A stretch of DNA of 64,000 bases. It comes from Micromonospora_E sp048060115. Its GTDB lineage: Bacteria; Actinomycetota; Actinomycetes; Mycobacteriales; Micromonosporaceae. The DNA is taken from positions 62,001 to 126,000 of the forward strand of contig NZ_JBHMIM010000010.1 in NCBI RefSeq assembly GCF_048060115.1, given 5' to 3'. The notes beneath the pieces are model-generated. The model was not told the DNA's origin. It made no database searches and saw only the letters and a list, made by a program, of their open reading frames with translations. Shown one piece after another: positions 49,033 through 56,451 of the stretch (within the stretch, counting starts at the first letter, position 1; each line of letters opens with the position of its first letter). A program made the translations under genes and the position numbers.

Positions 49033-49964
49033 GTCGTCGCCTCCCCCACCTTGACGAACAGTTCGACGTCGGTGTCGGCGACGAACGTGGGTGCCGGTGC
49101 CCCGGCCGGTACGTGCACCAGCGAGCAGGCGGTCAGGGTCCGCCCGGCGACCGTCGCCGTCCCGCTGGTGGTGACGAGGAACCGTTCCCGGTCGACCGGT
49201 TGCGGCGTGCCGGTGTACCCGGCCGGTAACCGGACCAACGCACTGCACGCCCCGGTGGCCACGTTACGGCTCAGCGGCTTGCCGACCGGCACGGTCGGTG
49301 ACGCGACGCCCGCCGGGCCGGTGCCCGGCGTCGCCGGCCGCACCGTTGCGGCCGGCGACGCCGGCAGACCGAGTACGCCGGGGTCGAGGCCTGACCAGTT
49401 GGCGTCGATCGGTGCCCAGGGCAGGTGCCGTGACTCGACCCGGCGCAGGTAGCCGCGCGGTCCGACGCCGCCGGCGGGCGAGCCGGTCTCTCCTACCGGG
49501 GCGGCGATGGCCTGCTCTCCGGCCTGGTGGTCCGGGCAGACCACCCGGGTCACCCGGTCGCTGCCCTCACTGGCCACCGCACCCTCCATGCAGAGGATGT
49601 TCTCGAACCCCTCGTCGCTCCAGGCCTTGTGTACCCAACCCGGCGGACGCCAGAAGTAGTCTCCGGCGATCAGCCGCCCCTCGGCGCTGAGTTCGGCGGC
49701 ACCGTCGAGGAAGTACGCCTCCTCGACGCTGTCGTGGTACGCCTCGCTGAGGTCGCGGTAGCCGGCGACGGCCCGGATGTGATCGATCCGCCGGGTGCTG
49801 CCGCGGTCCAGCCACAACGACCGCATCCAGTACCGGGACAGCAGTTCACGCACCTGGTCGGGTTCGCCGCCGAAGTTGTCGCGGAAGGCGGGCTCCATCG
49901 AGTCGTACACCTGCTCGCCGTTGACCCACGGCACGTCCTCGGCGTCGACGATCGTGACTGTCAT
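49029..49964 (-). CDS. Double-cupin protein (DUF4437/ChrR-like)
   Basis: 311 residues from ATG at 49964 (GGAGG upstream). The first half has SRYWMRSLWLDRGSTRRIDHIRAVAGYRDLSEAYHDSVEEAYFLDGAAELSAEG and AGDYFWRPPGWVHKAWSDEGF, with several His/Glu able to bind metal. The second half has KPLSRNVATGACSALVRLPAGYTGTP and LTACSLVHVPAGAPAPTF. Bicupins of this type can be metal-dependent hydrolases or oxygenases. First gene of its operon, behind a GTCTGAC site. Confidence 0.75.
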   Translation of the reverse strand: MTVTIVDAEDVPWVNGEQVYDSMEPAFRDNFGGEPDQVRELLSRYWMRSLWLDRGSTRRIDHIRAVAGYRDLSEAYHDSVEEAYFLDGAAELSAEGRLIAGDYFWRPPGWVHKAWSDEGFENILCMEGAVASEGSDRVTRVVCPDHQAGEQAIAAPVGETGSPAGGVGPRGYLRRVESRHLPWAPIDANWSGLDPGVLGLPASPAATVRPATPGTGPAGVASPTVPVGKPLSRNVATGACSALVRLPAGYTGTPQPVDRERFLVTTSGTATVAGRTLTACSLVHVPAGAPAPTFVADTDVELFVKVGEATT

Positions 49965-50022
49965 CCGGGTACCTCCACCTCCCGCCGCCACCGACGAGTG
50001 CGCCACGTTCTCGAACTAATAT

Positions 50023-50029
50023 GTCTGAC
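50023..50029. promoter_or_regulatory. GTCTGAC operator candidate before the cupin-ligase operon
   Basis: Perfect GTCNGAC palindrome with flanks TAT and GTT, 59 nt upstream of the cupin start. A TATTAG that could be the -10 on the minus strand (50020-50015) adjoins it. Confidence 0.5.
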
Positions 50030-50180
50030 GTTAGGCGGAAGGATATCGGCGACCAGCGTCCGGAGCCGGTTCTGTTTCCACCTGGTAAACCGGGAACTGC
50101 CAGCACAGAGGCATTTCCTGACCACACTCTGCCGGCGGAGACCCGGTCTGGCAAGGCCTTGACAGCCGGCATCCTTATTC

Positions 50181-50187
50181 ATCAGAC
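50181..50187. promoter_or_regulatory. ATCAGAC operator candidate at the MFS promoter
   Basis: One mismatch to GTCNGAC, flanked by TTC and TTT. TTGACA at 50159-50164 is a good -35, which puts this site at the -10 position, 23 nt before the MFS start codon. Confidence 0.4.
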
Positions 50188-50210
50188 TTTTGCCCGGAAG
50201 GCGGTGGCCG

Positions 50211-51485
50211 GTGTCGACCTCTCCGCTGGAGGAACCCCTACGGCTCGGCGACGCGACCGACAGCCCGGTCATCGGCGACCGGCGGGCCCCGACGTCCGGA
50301 TCGGCGTACCTACCGTCCGCGCGGATGGCCGCCGCCGCCGGCGCGCTGATCCTCGTCGCCGTACTGGGCAGCTTCGCCGCCTCACCGCTGTTCCCGATCT
50401 ACGCCGACCACTGGCAGCTGACCCCGGCGCAGATCGCTCTGGCGTTCGCCGGCTATCCCGTCGGGGTGATCCTGGTCGTCACCCTGCTCGGCGGCCTGTC
50501 CGACCTGATCGGCCGGCGGGCGGCGATGCTCGGCGGCGTCGCACTGGTGCTGGCGGCGTGCCTGGTGACCGCGACCGCGACGTCGCTGCCGGCGCTGGTC
50601 GCCGGGCGGATCGTGCAGGGGATGGCGACCGGGATGGTCAGCGCCACCACCGCCGCCGCGCTGCTGGACTTCCATCCCCGGGGCACCCGGGCGGGCACCC
50701 TGACCCACTCGGTCTGCACCACCCTCGGCATGGGGCTCGCGCCGCTGATGTCCGGTCTGCTGGCCGACCACACCCGGTACCCGCTGGTGCTGCCGTTCGT
50801 CGTCATCGGCGCGGCCGCCCTGGTGCCGCTGGTCCTGCTGGTCCGCACGCCGGCCGACCGACGGACGACGCAGCGGGTCCGACTGGTCCGGGCGGTCCGG
50901 GTCCCCCGCGACATCCTGCTGCCGTTCAGCATCGCCGCCTGCTCGCTGATGACCCTCAACGGCTGCATGGCGCTGTTCGGCACCTTCGGCTCCCGCATCC
51001 TCGCCGAAGGCGCCGGCGTCACCGCCGCCGGTGGCGCCGGCGGACTGCTCACCCTGCTGATCGGCATGACCCTGCTGTCCCAACTGCTGCTGAACGGGCT
51101 CGACGCCACCCGGTCGGTCTGCTTCGGCGTGGTGGCGATCACCACCGGTGCCGGCGCCACCGCGCTGGCCCTGCACCTGGGCAGCCCGGTGGTCACCGTC
51201 ACCGGGGCCGTGCTGATCGGCTTCGGTGGCGGACTGACGCTGCTCGGCGCCACCCGACTGATCGGCGAGTCGGCGCCGACCCACCGGCGGGCGGAGATCT
51301 TCGCGGCGTGGATGGTGGCCGCCTTCGCCACGCTCGGCGGCAGCTCACTGCTCAGTGGCCTCGCCCTGACCGGCGCCTCGCTGCCGGCGGTGCTGACCGT
51401 CGCGACCGGCGTCATCGCCGTGCTCTGCGCGTACACGCTGGTCGCCGCCGCGGTCCACGCCCGCCGCCGGCGCGCACGGCGCTGA
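50211..51485 (+). CDS. MFS transporter
   Basis: 424 residues with twelve predicted helices. GTG at 50211 is taken as start (GGAAGG upstream); a TTG at 50190 is an alternative. MFS motif A is GGLSDLIGRRAAM between helices 2 and 3; RIVQGMATGMVSATTAAALLDF follows. Divergent from the cupin-ligase operon and preceded by a regulon-type site, so it probably imports or exports the island substrate or a product. Confidence 0.85.
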   Translation: MSTSPLEEPLRLGDATDSPVIGDRRAPTSGSAYLPSARMAAAAGALILVAVLGSFAASPLFPIYADHWQLTPAQIALAFAGYPVGVILVVTLLGGLSDLIGRRAAMLGGVALVLAACLVTATATSLPALVAGRIVQGMATGMVSATTAAALLDFHPRGTRAGTLTHSVCTTLGMGLAPLMSGLLADHTRYPLVLPFVVIGAAALVPLVLLVRTPADRRTTQRVRLVRAVRVPRDILLPFSIAACSLMTLNGCMALFGTFGSRILAEGAGVTAAGGAGGLLTLLIGMTLLSQLLLNGLDATRSVCFGVVAITTGAGATALALHLGSPVVTVTGAVLIGFGGGLTLLGATRLIGESAPTHRRAEIFAAWMVAAFATLGGSSLLSGLALTGASLPAVLTVATGVIAVLCAYTLVAAAVHARRRRARR

Positions 51486-51496
51486 GCCACAGCCCG

Positions 51497-52639
51497 TCAG
51501 TCGCTGGCTCGGACAACGTCGTCGCTGGCATCGTCGCTGGCCAGAGCGGTGAGGTCGCCGACCGCGTCGGCCATCCCGGTACGCAGATCGTCCAGCACGC
51601 TGGCGACGGAACGCACCCGGTCCACCAGACCGACTGCCTGACCCGCCGCCGAACCCATCACCGGCGTGACCTGGTGCTCGAACGAGCTGACCACGGCGTC
51701 GCGGGCCAACAGTTGCTGCACCGGAGAGGCCAGCGGCGCCGGGGCGTCCGGTTGCCGCCAGGCCCGGGTCCACGCGGTGGTCAGTTGCCGGGTCGGCTTG
51801 CCGGTGTACGCCGTGGTCTTCGCGGTGTCGGTGGCCGCCGCCGTCACGATCTTGTCCTTGACGACCGGGTCGAGGTCGCTCTCGGCGGTGGCGAGCCAGA
51901 TCGAGCCCGTCCACGCCGCCTGGGCACCCAGTGCCAGCGCGGCCACCACCTGGCGGCCGGTGGCGATGCCACCGGCGGCGACCACCGGCACGTCACCGGC
52001 GGCGGCCACCACCTGCGGTACCAGCACCATCGAGGTGATCTCACCGGTGTGTCCGGCCGCCTCGTAGCCCTGGGCGACGATGACGTCGACGCCGGCGGCC
52101 AGCTGGTGGCGTACGTGTCGTGGGTCGCCGACCAGGCCGGCGACCAGCATGTCCAGTTTCGTCGCGGCGGCCCGCACCTGGGCGGGCGGCGGCCCGAGCG
52201 CGCTGGCCACCAGCCGCACCGGGTGGGCCCGCACGACCTCCCACAGCGCGTACGCGTTCGCGTGGGTCATCAGGTGGTCGATCTCGGTCGGCATCCCGCC
52301 GAGCCGGGTCCGGCCCGGTTCACTGCGTCGCATTGGAATGCCGAGCCGGGTCCGCAGCCCGGCGACGAAGTCCTGGTGCCCGGCCGGGATCTGGGCGAGC
52401 AGGTCGGTCGGGTCGTCACCGGCGGACCTGGCGGGAAAGAGCAGGTCGACGCCGTACGGGCGACGCCCGCACTCGCGGTCGAGCCAGGCGAGATCCTGCT
52501 CGAGGTCGTCGGGGGACATCGAGGCCGCGCCGAGCACCCCGAGCCCACCGCCCCGGCTGACCGCCGCCACCACGTCGCGACAGTGGCTGAAGGCGATCAC
52601 CGGCAGGTCGATGCCGATCCGTCGACACAGCGGGGTCAC
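51497..52639 (-). CDS. Nitronate monooxygenase / 2-nitropropane dioxygenase family FMN enzyme
   Basis: 380-residue FMN TIM barrel. LPVIAFSHCRDVVAAVSRGGGLGVLGAASMSPDDLEQDL, DVIVAQGYEAAGHTGEI (His of the active site) and VVAAGGIATGRQVVAALALGAQAAWTGSIWL (phosphate loop). The family oxidises nitronates or acts as FMN-dependent reductase or hydroxylase in catabolic clusters. Overlaps the racemase-type gene by 4 nt. Confidence 0.85.
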   Translation of the reverse strand: MTPLCRRIGIDLPVIAFSHCRDVVAAVSRGGGLGVLGAASMSPDDLEQDLAWLDRECGRRPYGVDLLFPARSAGDDPTDLLAQIPAGHQDFVAGLRTRLGIPMRRSEPGRTRLGGMPTEIDHLMTHANAYALWEVVRAHPVRLVASALGPPPAQVRAAATKLDMLVAGLVGDPRHVRHQLAAGVDVIVAQGYEAAGHTGEITSMVLVPQVVAAAGDVPVVAAGGIATGRQVVAALALGAQAAWTGSIWLATAESDLDPVVKDKIVTAAATDTAKTTAYTGKPTRQLTTAWTRAWRQPDAPAPLASPVQQLLARDAVVSSFEHQVTPVMGSAAGQAVGLVDRVRSVASVLDDLRTGMADAVGDLTALASDDASDDVVRASD

Positions 52640-53460
52640 GACGACGTGCCCAGGGTCACCGCGCAGACCTCGCAGCCGTCGTCGTCGACGGTGCAGTTCG
52701 AGCCCGGCTGCGCCGCGACGCCCAGGTAGGCGTCGACCAGCGCGCTGACCGCGCCGAGCCGGCCGGTCGGCGGCGCCGGTCGGGTCGCGGCGAGGGCCGC
52801 GGCGTGCCCGGCGGCCAGTCCGACGACCGACGGGTCGACGATCTCGATGCCGACGCGGCCGGCCACCTCGGCGGTCACCGGGGTCATGCAGGTGCAGCCG
52901 AAGAGGATCAGGTCGGTGCCGTCCCGGTCGGCGGCCCGCAGACAGGCGGCGGAGATGGCCTCGACGACGTCGGTCTCGCCCCGGGCCATCCGTGCCTTGA
53001 CCCCGGCGTCGGTACCGACCCGGTCCAGTTCCGTCTGGTCGGACAGGTAGTGCACCCCGACGGCGAGGGCACCGCCGGCGCAGCTGCTCAGCCGCTCGGC
53101 GTAGAGGTAGTCCATCGAGTCGGGCCAGACGGTGACGATGCTGAACCGCCGACCGAGCTGGGCCGCCCAGGCCAGGGACGCCTCACCGGCGCCGACGATC
53201 GGCACCGAGGTGGCAGCGCGCAGCCGGTCCACGCCGTAGTCGCCGAACGTGTCGATGTAGACGGCGTCGCAGCCGGCGACGATCGCCGCCTCGGCGATGT
53301 CGACCGTGCCGACCTCGGTGAGCAGATGCTCGTACGGGGTACGGGCGAACCGGCGCAGCCGTGGATCGACGAGTTCGGTGACGAGGCCGGGTGGATCGGG
53401 CAGCACCGGGGCCCTCTTCGCGTCGGAGTTGATGACCGCCAGCCGTCGCAGCTCACTCAT
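52636..53460 (-). CDS. Asp/Glu/hydantoin racemase-family protein
   Basis: 274 residues from ATG at 53460 (GGGAGG 5 nt upstream). Both catalytic Cys positions of the family are present: AAIVAGCDAVYIDTFGDYG and LILFGCTCMTP. GAGEASLAWAAQLGRRFSIVTVW is typical of the hydantoin/maleate-isomerase branch. The C-terminus has CTVDDDGCEVC. It could be a maleate-type isomerase or a racemase; the island favours acid isomerisation. First gene of a two-gene operon behind a GTCTGAC site. Confidence 0.78.
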   Translation of the reverse strand: MSELRRLAVINSDAKRAPVLPDPPGLVTELVDPRLRRFARTPYEHLLTEVGTVDIAEAAIVAGCDAVYIDTFGDYGVDRLRAATSVPIVGAGEASLAWAAQLGRRFSIVTVWPDSMDYLYAERLSSCAGGALAVGVHYLSDQTELDRVGTDAGVKARMARGETDVVEAISAACLRAADRDGTDLILFGCTCMTPVTAEVAGRVGIEIVDPSVVGLAAGHAAALAATRPAPPTGRLGAVSALVDAYLGVAAQPGSNCTVDDDGCEVCAVTLGTSS

Positions 53461-53478
53461 GTCGACCTCCCGCCAAAA

Positions 53479-53485
53479 GTCTGAC
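53479..53485. promoter_or_regulatory. GTCTGAC operator candidate before the racemase operon
   Basis: Perfect GTCNGAC with flanks AAA and TTA, 19 nt upstream of the start codon. A GGTCAGCA follows at 53493, as one does beside the site at 40037 (GGTCAGCA at 40058), so the two promoters share a longer two-part element. TTGACA on the minus strand (53507-53502) could be a -35. Confidence 0.5.
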
Positions 53486-53583
53486 TTATCAAGGTCAGCA
53501 GTGTCAACGACTCCGTCCACCCCGGCTTCTAGCTTGACTAGCCGCTTGCGCGGGAAAAGTCGGATCTCTGATGAACGGGGAGG

Positions 53584-54891
53584 TCAGTCCGTCGCGGTGG
53601 CCGCCGCCGCCTGGGCGGCGTCGAGCCGGCGGCGCAGATGGTCGCGGTCCGGTTCGCTGCCGGCCAGCTCCAACGCCTGCCGGTATGCACCCGCCGCGTC
53701 GGCGTGCCGGCCGAGCCGGGACAGCAGGTCGGCCCGCGACGCCGGATAGAGGTGGTAGGTGCGCAGCCTCGGATCCCCGGCGATGTCGTCGAGCAGCACC
53801 AGGCCGGCGGCCGGGCCGTCACGCATGGCCACCGCCACCGCCCGGTTCAGCGCCACCACCGGCGACGGTGCGACCCGCAGCAGTACGTCGTAGAGGGCGA
53901 CGATCTGCGGCCAGTCGGTGCCGGCGAGGTCGGGCGCCTCGTCGTGCAGGGCGGCGATGGCGGCCTGCAACCCGTACGGCCCGGGTGGGCCGCCGGTCAA
54001 CGCCACCCGGGCCAGGGCACACCCTTCGTCGATCATCGGTCGGTCCCACCGGCTGCGGTCCTGCTCGTCGAGCAGGACCGCGACCCCGTCCGGGCCGGTC
54101 CGGGCGTGCCGGCGGGCGTGCACCAGCAGCAGCAACGCCAGCAGTCCGGCCACCTCCCGTTGCGCGGGCAGCAGCCGCCGCAGGATGCGGGCCAGCCGGA
54201 TGGCCTCCTCGGCCAGGTCCAGTCGTTGCAGGTCCGGGCCGGAACTGGCCGCGTACCCCTCGGTGAAGATCGAGTACACCGCCTGCAGGACGCCGGGAAG
54301 GCGCTGCTGCAGCTCGTCGATGCCGGGAACCCGGAACGGGATACGGGCGTCGCGGATCTTCCGTTTCGTCCGGACGATCCGCTGGGCCATGGTCGCCTCC
54401 GGCACCAGGAAGGCCCGGGCCACCTCGGCGGTGGTCAGCCCGGCCAGGCAGCGCAGGGTCAGCGCCACCCGGTCCTGCGCGGTCAGCGCCGGGTGGGCGC
54501 AGGTGAAGAAGAGCGCCAGTCGGTCGTCTGGCAACTCCTGGTCGCCGTCGGCCGACGGCGCCGGATCAGCCCGGTCCGCCTCGGCCTGCAGAACGGCCAG
54601 CCGCAGTGCCAGGTTGTGGTCGCGCCGGATCCGGTCGACCGCCCGGCGCCGGGCGGTGGTCAGCAGCCAGGCGCCGGGTCGGGTCGGTACGCCGGAGACG
54701 GGCCAGTGCCTCAGAGCCGCCTCGACGGCCTCGGCGGCGACCTCCTCGGCCAGGTGCAGGTCACCGAAGCGGCGTACCAGGGTAGCGAGCAGCCGGCCGT
54801 GCTCCTCCCGGAACACGGCCTCCACCGAGGTCCGCACCACGGCGACGGCTTGCTCGTCGCCGTGGTGCTCCCGCCGCCCGTCGGTGACCAT
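53584..54891 (-). CDS. ECF42-type RNA polymerase sigma factor
   Basis: 435 residues, long for an ECF factor because of a C-terminal TPR/DUF6596-like extension typical of ECF42. Sigma region 2: RTSVEAVFREEHGRLLATLVRRFGDLHLAEEVAAEAVEAALRHW. Region 4: LTAQDRVALTLRCLAGLTTAEVARAFLVPEATMAQRIVRTKRKI. The extension has SPVVALNRAVAVAMRDGPAAGLVLLDDI and helical repeats. ECF42 factors are paired with YCII/DGPF proteins, and one is encoded 6 nt upstream. Confidence 0.88.
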   Translation of the reverse strand: MVTDGRREHHGDEQAVAVVRTSVEAVFREEHGRLLATLVRRFGDLHLAEEVAAEAVEAALRHWPVSGVPTRPGAWLLTTARRRAVDRIRRDHNLALRLAVLQAEADRADPAPSADGDQELPDDRLALFFTCAHPALTAQDRVALTLRCLAGLTTAEVARAFLVPEATMAQRIVRTKRKIRDARIPFRVPGIDELQQRLPGVLQAVYSIFTEGYAASSGPDLQRLDLAEEAIRLARILRRLLPAQREVAGLLALLLLVHARRHARTGPDGVAVLLDEQDRSRWDRPMIDEGCALARVALTGGPPGPYGLQAAIAALHDEAPDLAGTDWPQIVALYDVLLRVAPSPVVALNRAVAVAMRDGPAAGLVLLDDIAGDPRLRTYHLYPASRADLLSRLGRHADAAGAYRQALELAGSEPDRDHLRRRLDAAQAAAATATD

Positions 54892-54897
54892 CCGCGC

Positions 54898-55251
54898 TCA
54901 CATCCCGAAGTCGGCGACCGGCCGCACCTGCACGGATCCGCCGTCGCGGGCGCCGGGTGAGCGGGCCGCCCAGTCCAGGGCGACGTCGAGGTCCGGCACG
55001 TCGATGATGTCGTACCCGCCGAGCACCTCGCGTGCTTCGGCGAACGGCCCGTCGGTGACGATCCGTTGCCCGTCGGCGTCGACCTTCACCGACGTGCAGG
55101 TGGTCAGGTCGGCCAGGGCGTTGCCGCTGACCCAGATCCCGGCGTCCTTCATCTCCTTGTCATAGGCCATCCAGTCCTCGACCGTGCACTGCGGCACGGT
55201 CGGCTCGGGGGCGTCGGTGGGCGCGCTGACGAACAGCAGCATGTACTTCAT
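54898..55251 (-). CDS. YCII/DGPF-domain protein
   Basis: 117 residues from ATG at 55251 (GAGGAGAA upstream). MKYMLLFVSAP start, GIWVSGNALADL, the conserved DGPFAEAREVLGGYDIIDVPD (DGPF motif) and LDVALDWAARSP. Ferredoxin-like fold of the YCII family. Its partner is the ECF42 sigma factor; DGPF proteins are typical ECF42 targets or cofactors. Confidence 0.9.
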   Translation of the reverse strand: MKYMLLFVSAPTDAPEPTVPQCTVEDWMAYDKEMKDAGIWVSGNALADLTTCTSVKVDADGQRIVTDGPFAEAREVLGGYDIIDVPDLDVALDWAARSPGARDGGSVQVRPVADFGM

Positions 55252-55326
55252 GGTTCTCCTCGCTGAGGCGTACGTCGCCATCTGCGGTAACGACGATCGG
55301 CGGACGGCCGGATCGACACCGTCACC

Positions 55327-55971
55327 TCAACTGTCTTGGGTCTGGTCCGGGCCAGCCTCGTCGGTTTCGGCGAGGATGCCGTAGAGCTTGCGGCGGGTCT
55401 CGTCGAGCACCCGGACCGCCCGCTCGCGCTGCTCCGCGTTGCCGTTCATCAGTACGTGCCGCAGCACCTGCATCGTCTGCATCCCGGACTCGCGTACATC
55501 GTGCCAGCTGTCGACGGTCTCCGGGGCGAGCTCGGTCCACGGAGCGGCCTGCGCCGCCTGCTCGGCCTCGGGTCGACCGGCGTCGGTGAGCGCGTAACGC
55601 TTGCGCCCGCCGCCGGCGCCTTCGGCGGCGCCGACGATCTGACCTTCGTCCTCGAGTAGTTGCAGGGTGGGGTAGATGGAGCCGGGGCTGGGGCGCCAGG
55701 CGCCCCCGGTGCGGGAGTCCAACTCCTGGATCATCTCGTAGCCGTGCATCGGCCTGTCGACGAGCAGGGCCAGCACCGCGGCCCGCACGTTGGGTCGCCG
55801 CCGCCCCCGACCGCCACCACGGCCGCCGCCCGCCCCCCGGCCGCCGAATGGACCGCCGGGTCCGAATGGCCCGCCCGGTCCACCGGGTCCGCCGAAGCCG
55901 GGCCCGAAGGGTGGGAATCCGGCGCCGCGCAGAAAGGCCCCCGGGCCACCGCGTGCTCTCTCGCGTCTCAT
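55327..55971 (-). CDS. PadR-family transcriptional regulator with Gly/Pro-rich N-terminus
   Basis: 214 residues from ATG at 55971 (GGAGG 5 nt upstream). Residues 1-60 are a low-complexity Gly/Pro/Phe/Arg segment (FGPGFGGPGGPGGPFGPGG). The winged helix follows: RAAVLALLVDRPMHGYEMIQELDSRTGGAWRPSPGSIYPTLQLLEDEG. C-terminal helices serve dimerisation. PadR repressors usually control their own gene or a nearby exporter; an 18-bp palindrome lies 31-48 nt upstream. Confidence 0.85.
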   Translation of the reverse strand: MRRERARGGPGAFLRGAGFPPFGPGFGGPGGPGGPFGPGGPFGGRGAGGGRGGGRGRRRPNVRAAVLALLVDRPMHGYEMIQELDSRTGGAWRPSPGSIYPTLQLLEDEGQIVGAAEGAGGGRKRYALTDAGRPEAEQAAQAAPWTELAPETVDSWHDVRESGMQTMQVLRHVLMNGNAEQRERAVRVLDETRRKLYGILAETDEAGPDQTQDS

Positions 55972-56001
55972 GTAAACCTCCACTGCAGGATCATTGATAC
56001 G

Positions 56002-56019
56002 TTGACGATATATCGTCAA
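56002..56019. promoter_or_regulatory. 18-bp palindrome, probable PadR operator
   Basis: TTGACGATATATCGTCAA is perfectly palindromic and lies just before the PadR gene, overlapping a TTGACG that could be its -35. Its A/T-rich centre resembles PadR sites, so autorepression is likely. Confidence 0.7.
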
Positions 56020-56119
56020 GCAGTCGGCGACAACTCGATCTGCTGAGTGAAATACGTGACACCACGACACGACATGTAGGTACCCACCGCGAAGCCACCC
56101 ACCAGATATAGTCCCGGAC

Positions 56120-56312
56120 GCAACTGGTTCGGCCGGGCAGCCAGCCCGGCCGAGGCAACAGGGAACCCGGTGCGAATCCGGGACTGCCCCGCAGCGGTGA
56201 GTGGGAACGACCGCCGTCGAGCACACTGGGCCACCCCGGCCTGGGAAGTGACGGCCAGTAGGTGACTGGCATGTCCGGTCCGGCCCACAAGTCCGAAGAC
56301 CTGCCGTTGTGC
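56120..56312 (+). promoter_or_regulatory. Cobalamin (B12) riboswitch upstream of nrdAB
   Basis: Conserved aptamer segments occur in order: a long stem at about 56131-56155; GGGAACCCGGTGCGAATCC (56161-56179); GACTGCCCCGCAGCGGTGAG; and the closing AGTCCGAAGACCTGCC (56290-56305). B12 binding should reduce expression of the downstream genes. The 140 nt up to the nrdA start form the expression platform. A B12 riboswitch on class Ia nrdAB is known in Streptomyces, where class II RNR replaces it when B12 is available. Confidence 0.9.
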
Positions 56313-56451
56313 CGGATACGCCGAACGCGTACCCGGTGGTCCGATCGCCGCGCGGGACGGCCGACGGCTGCGACGCGTTGGCCATCGCGCGTTCGCGCCT
56401 GTCTGCCTGCCCGCTCGGCCTCCCACGAGGCGATGCCAGGAGGCACCACAG

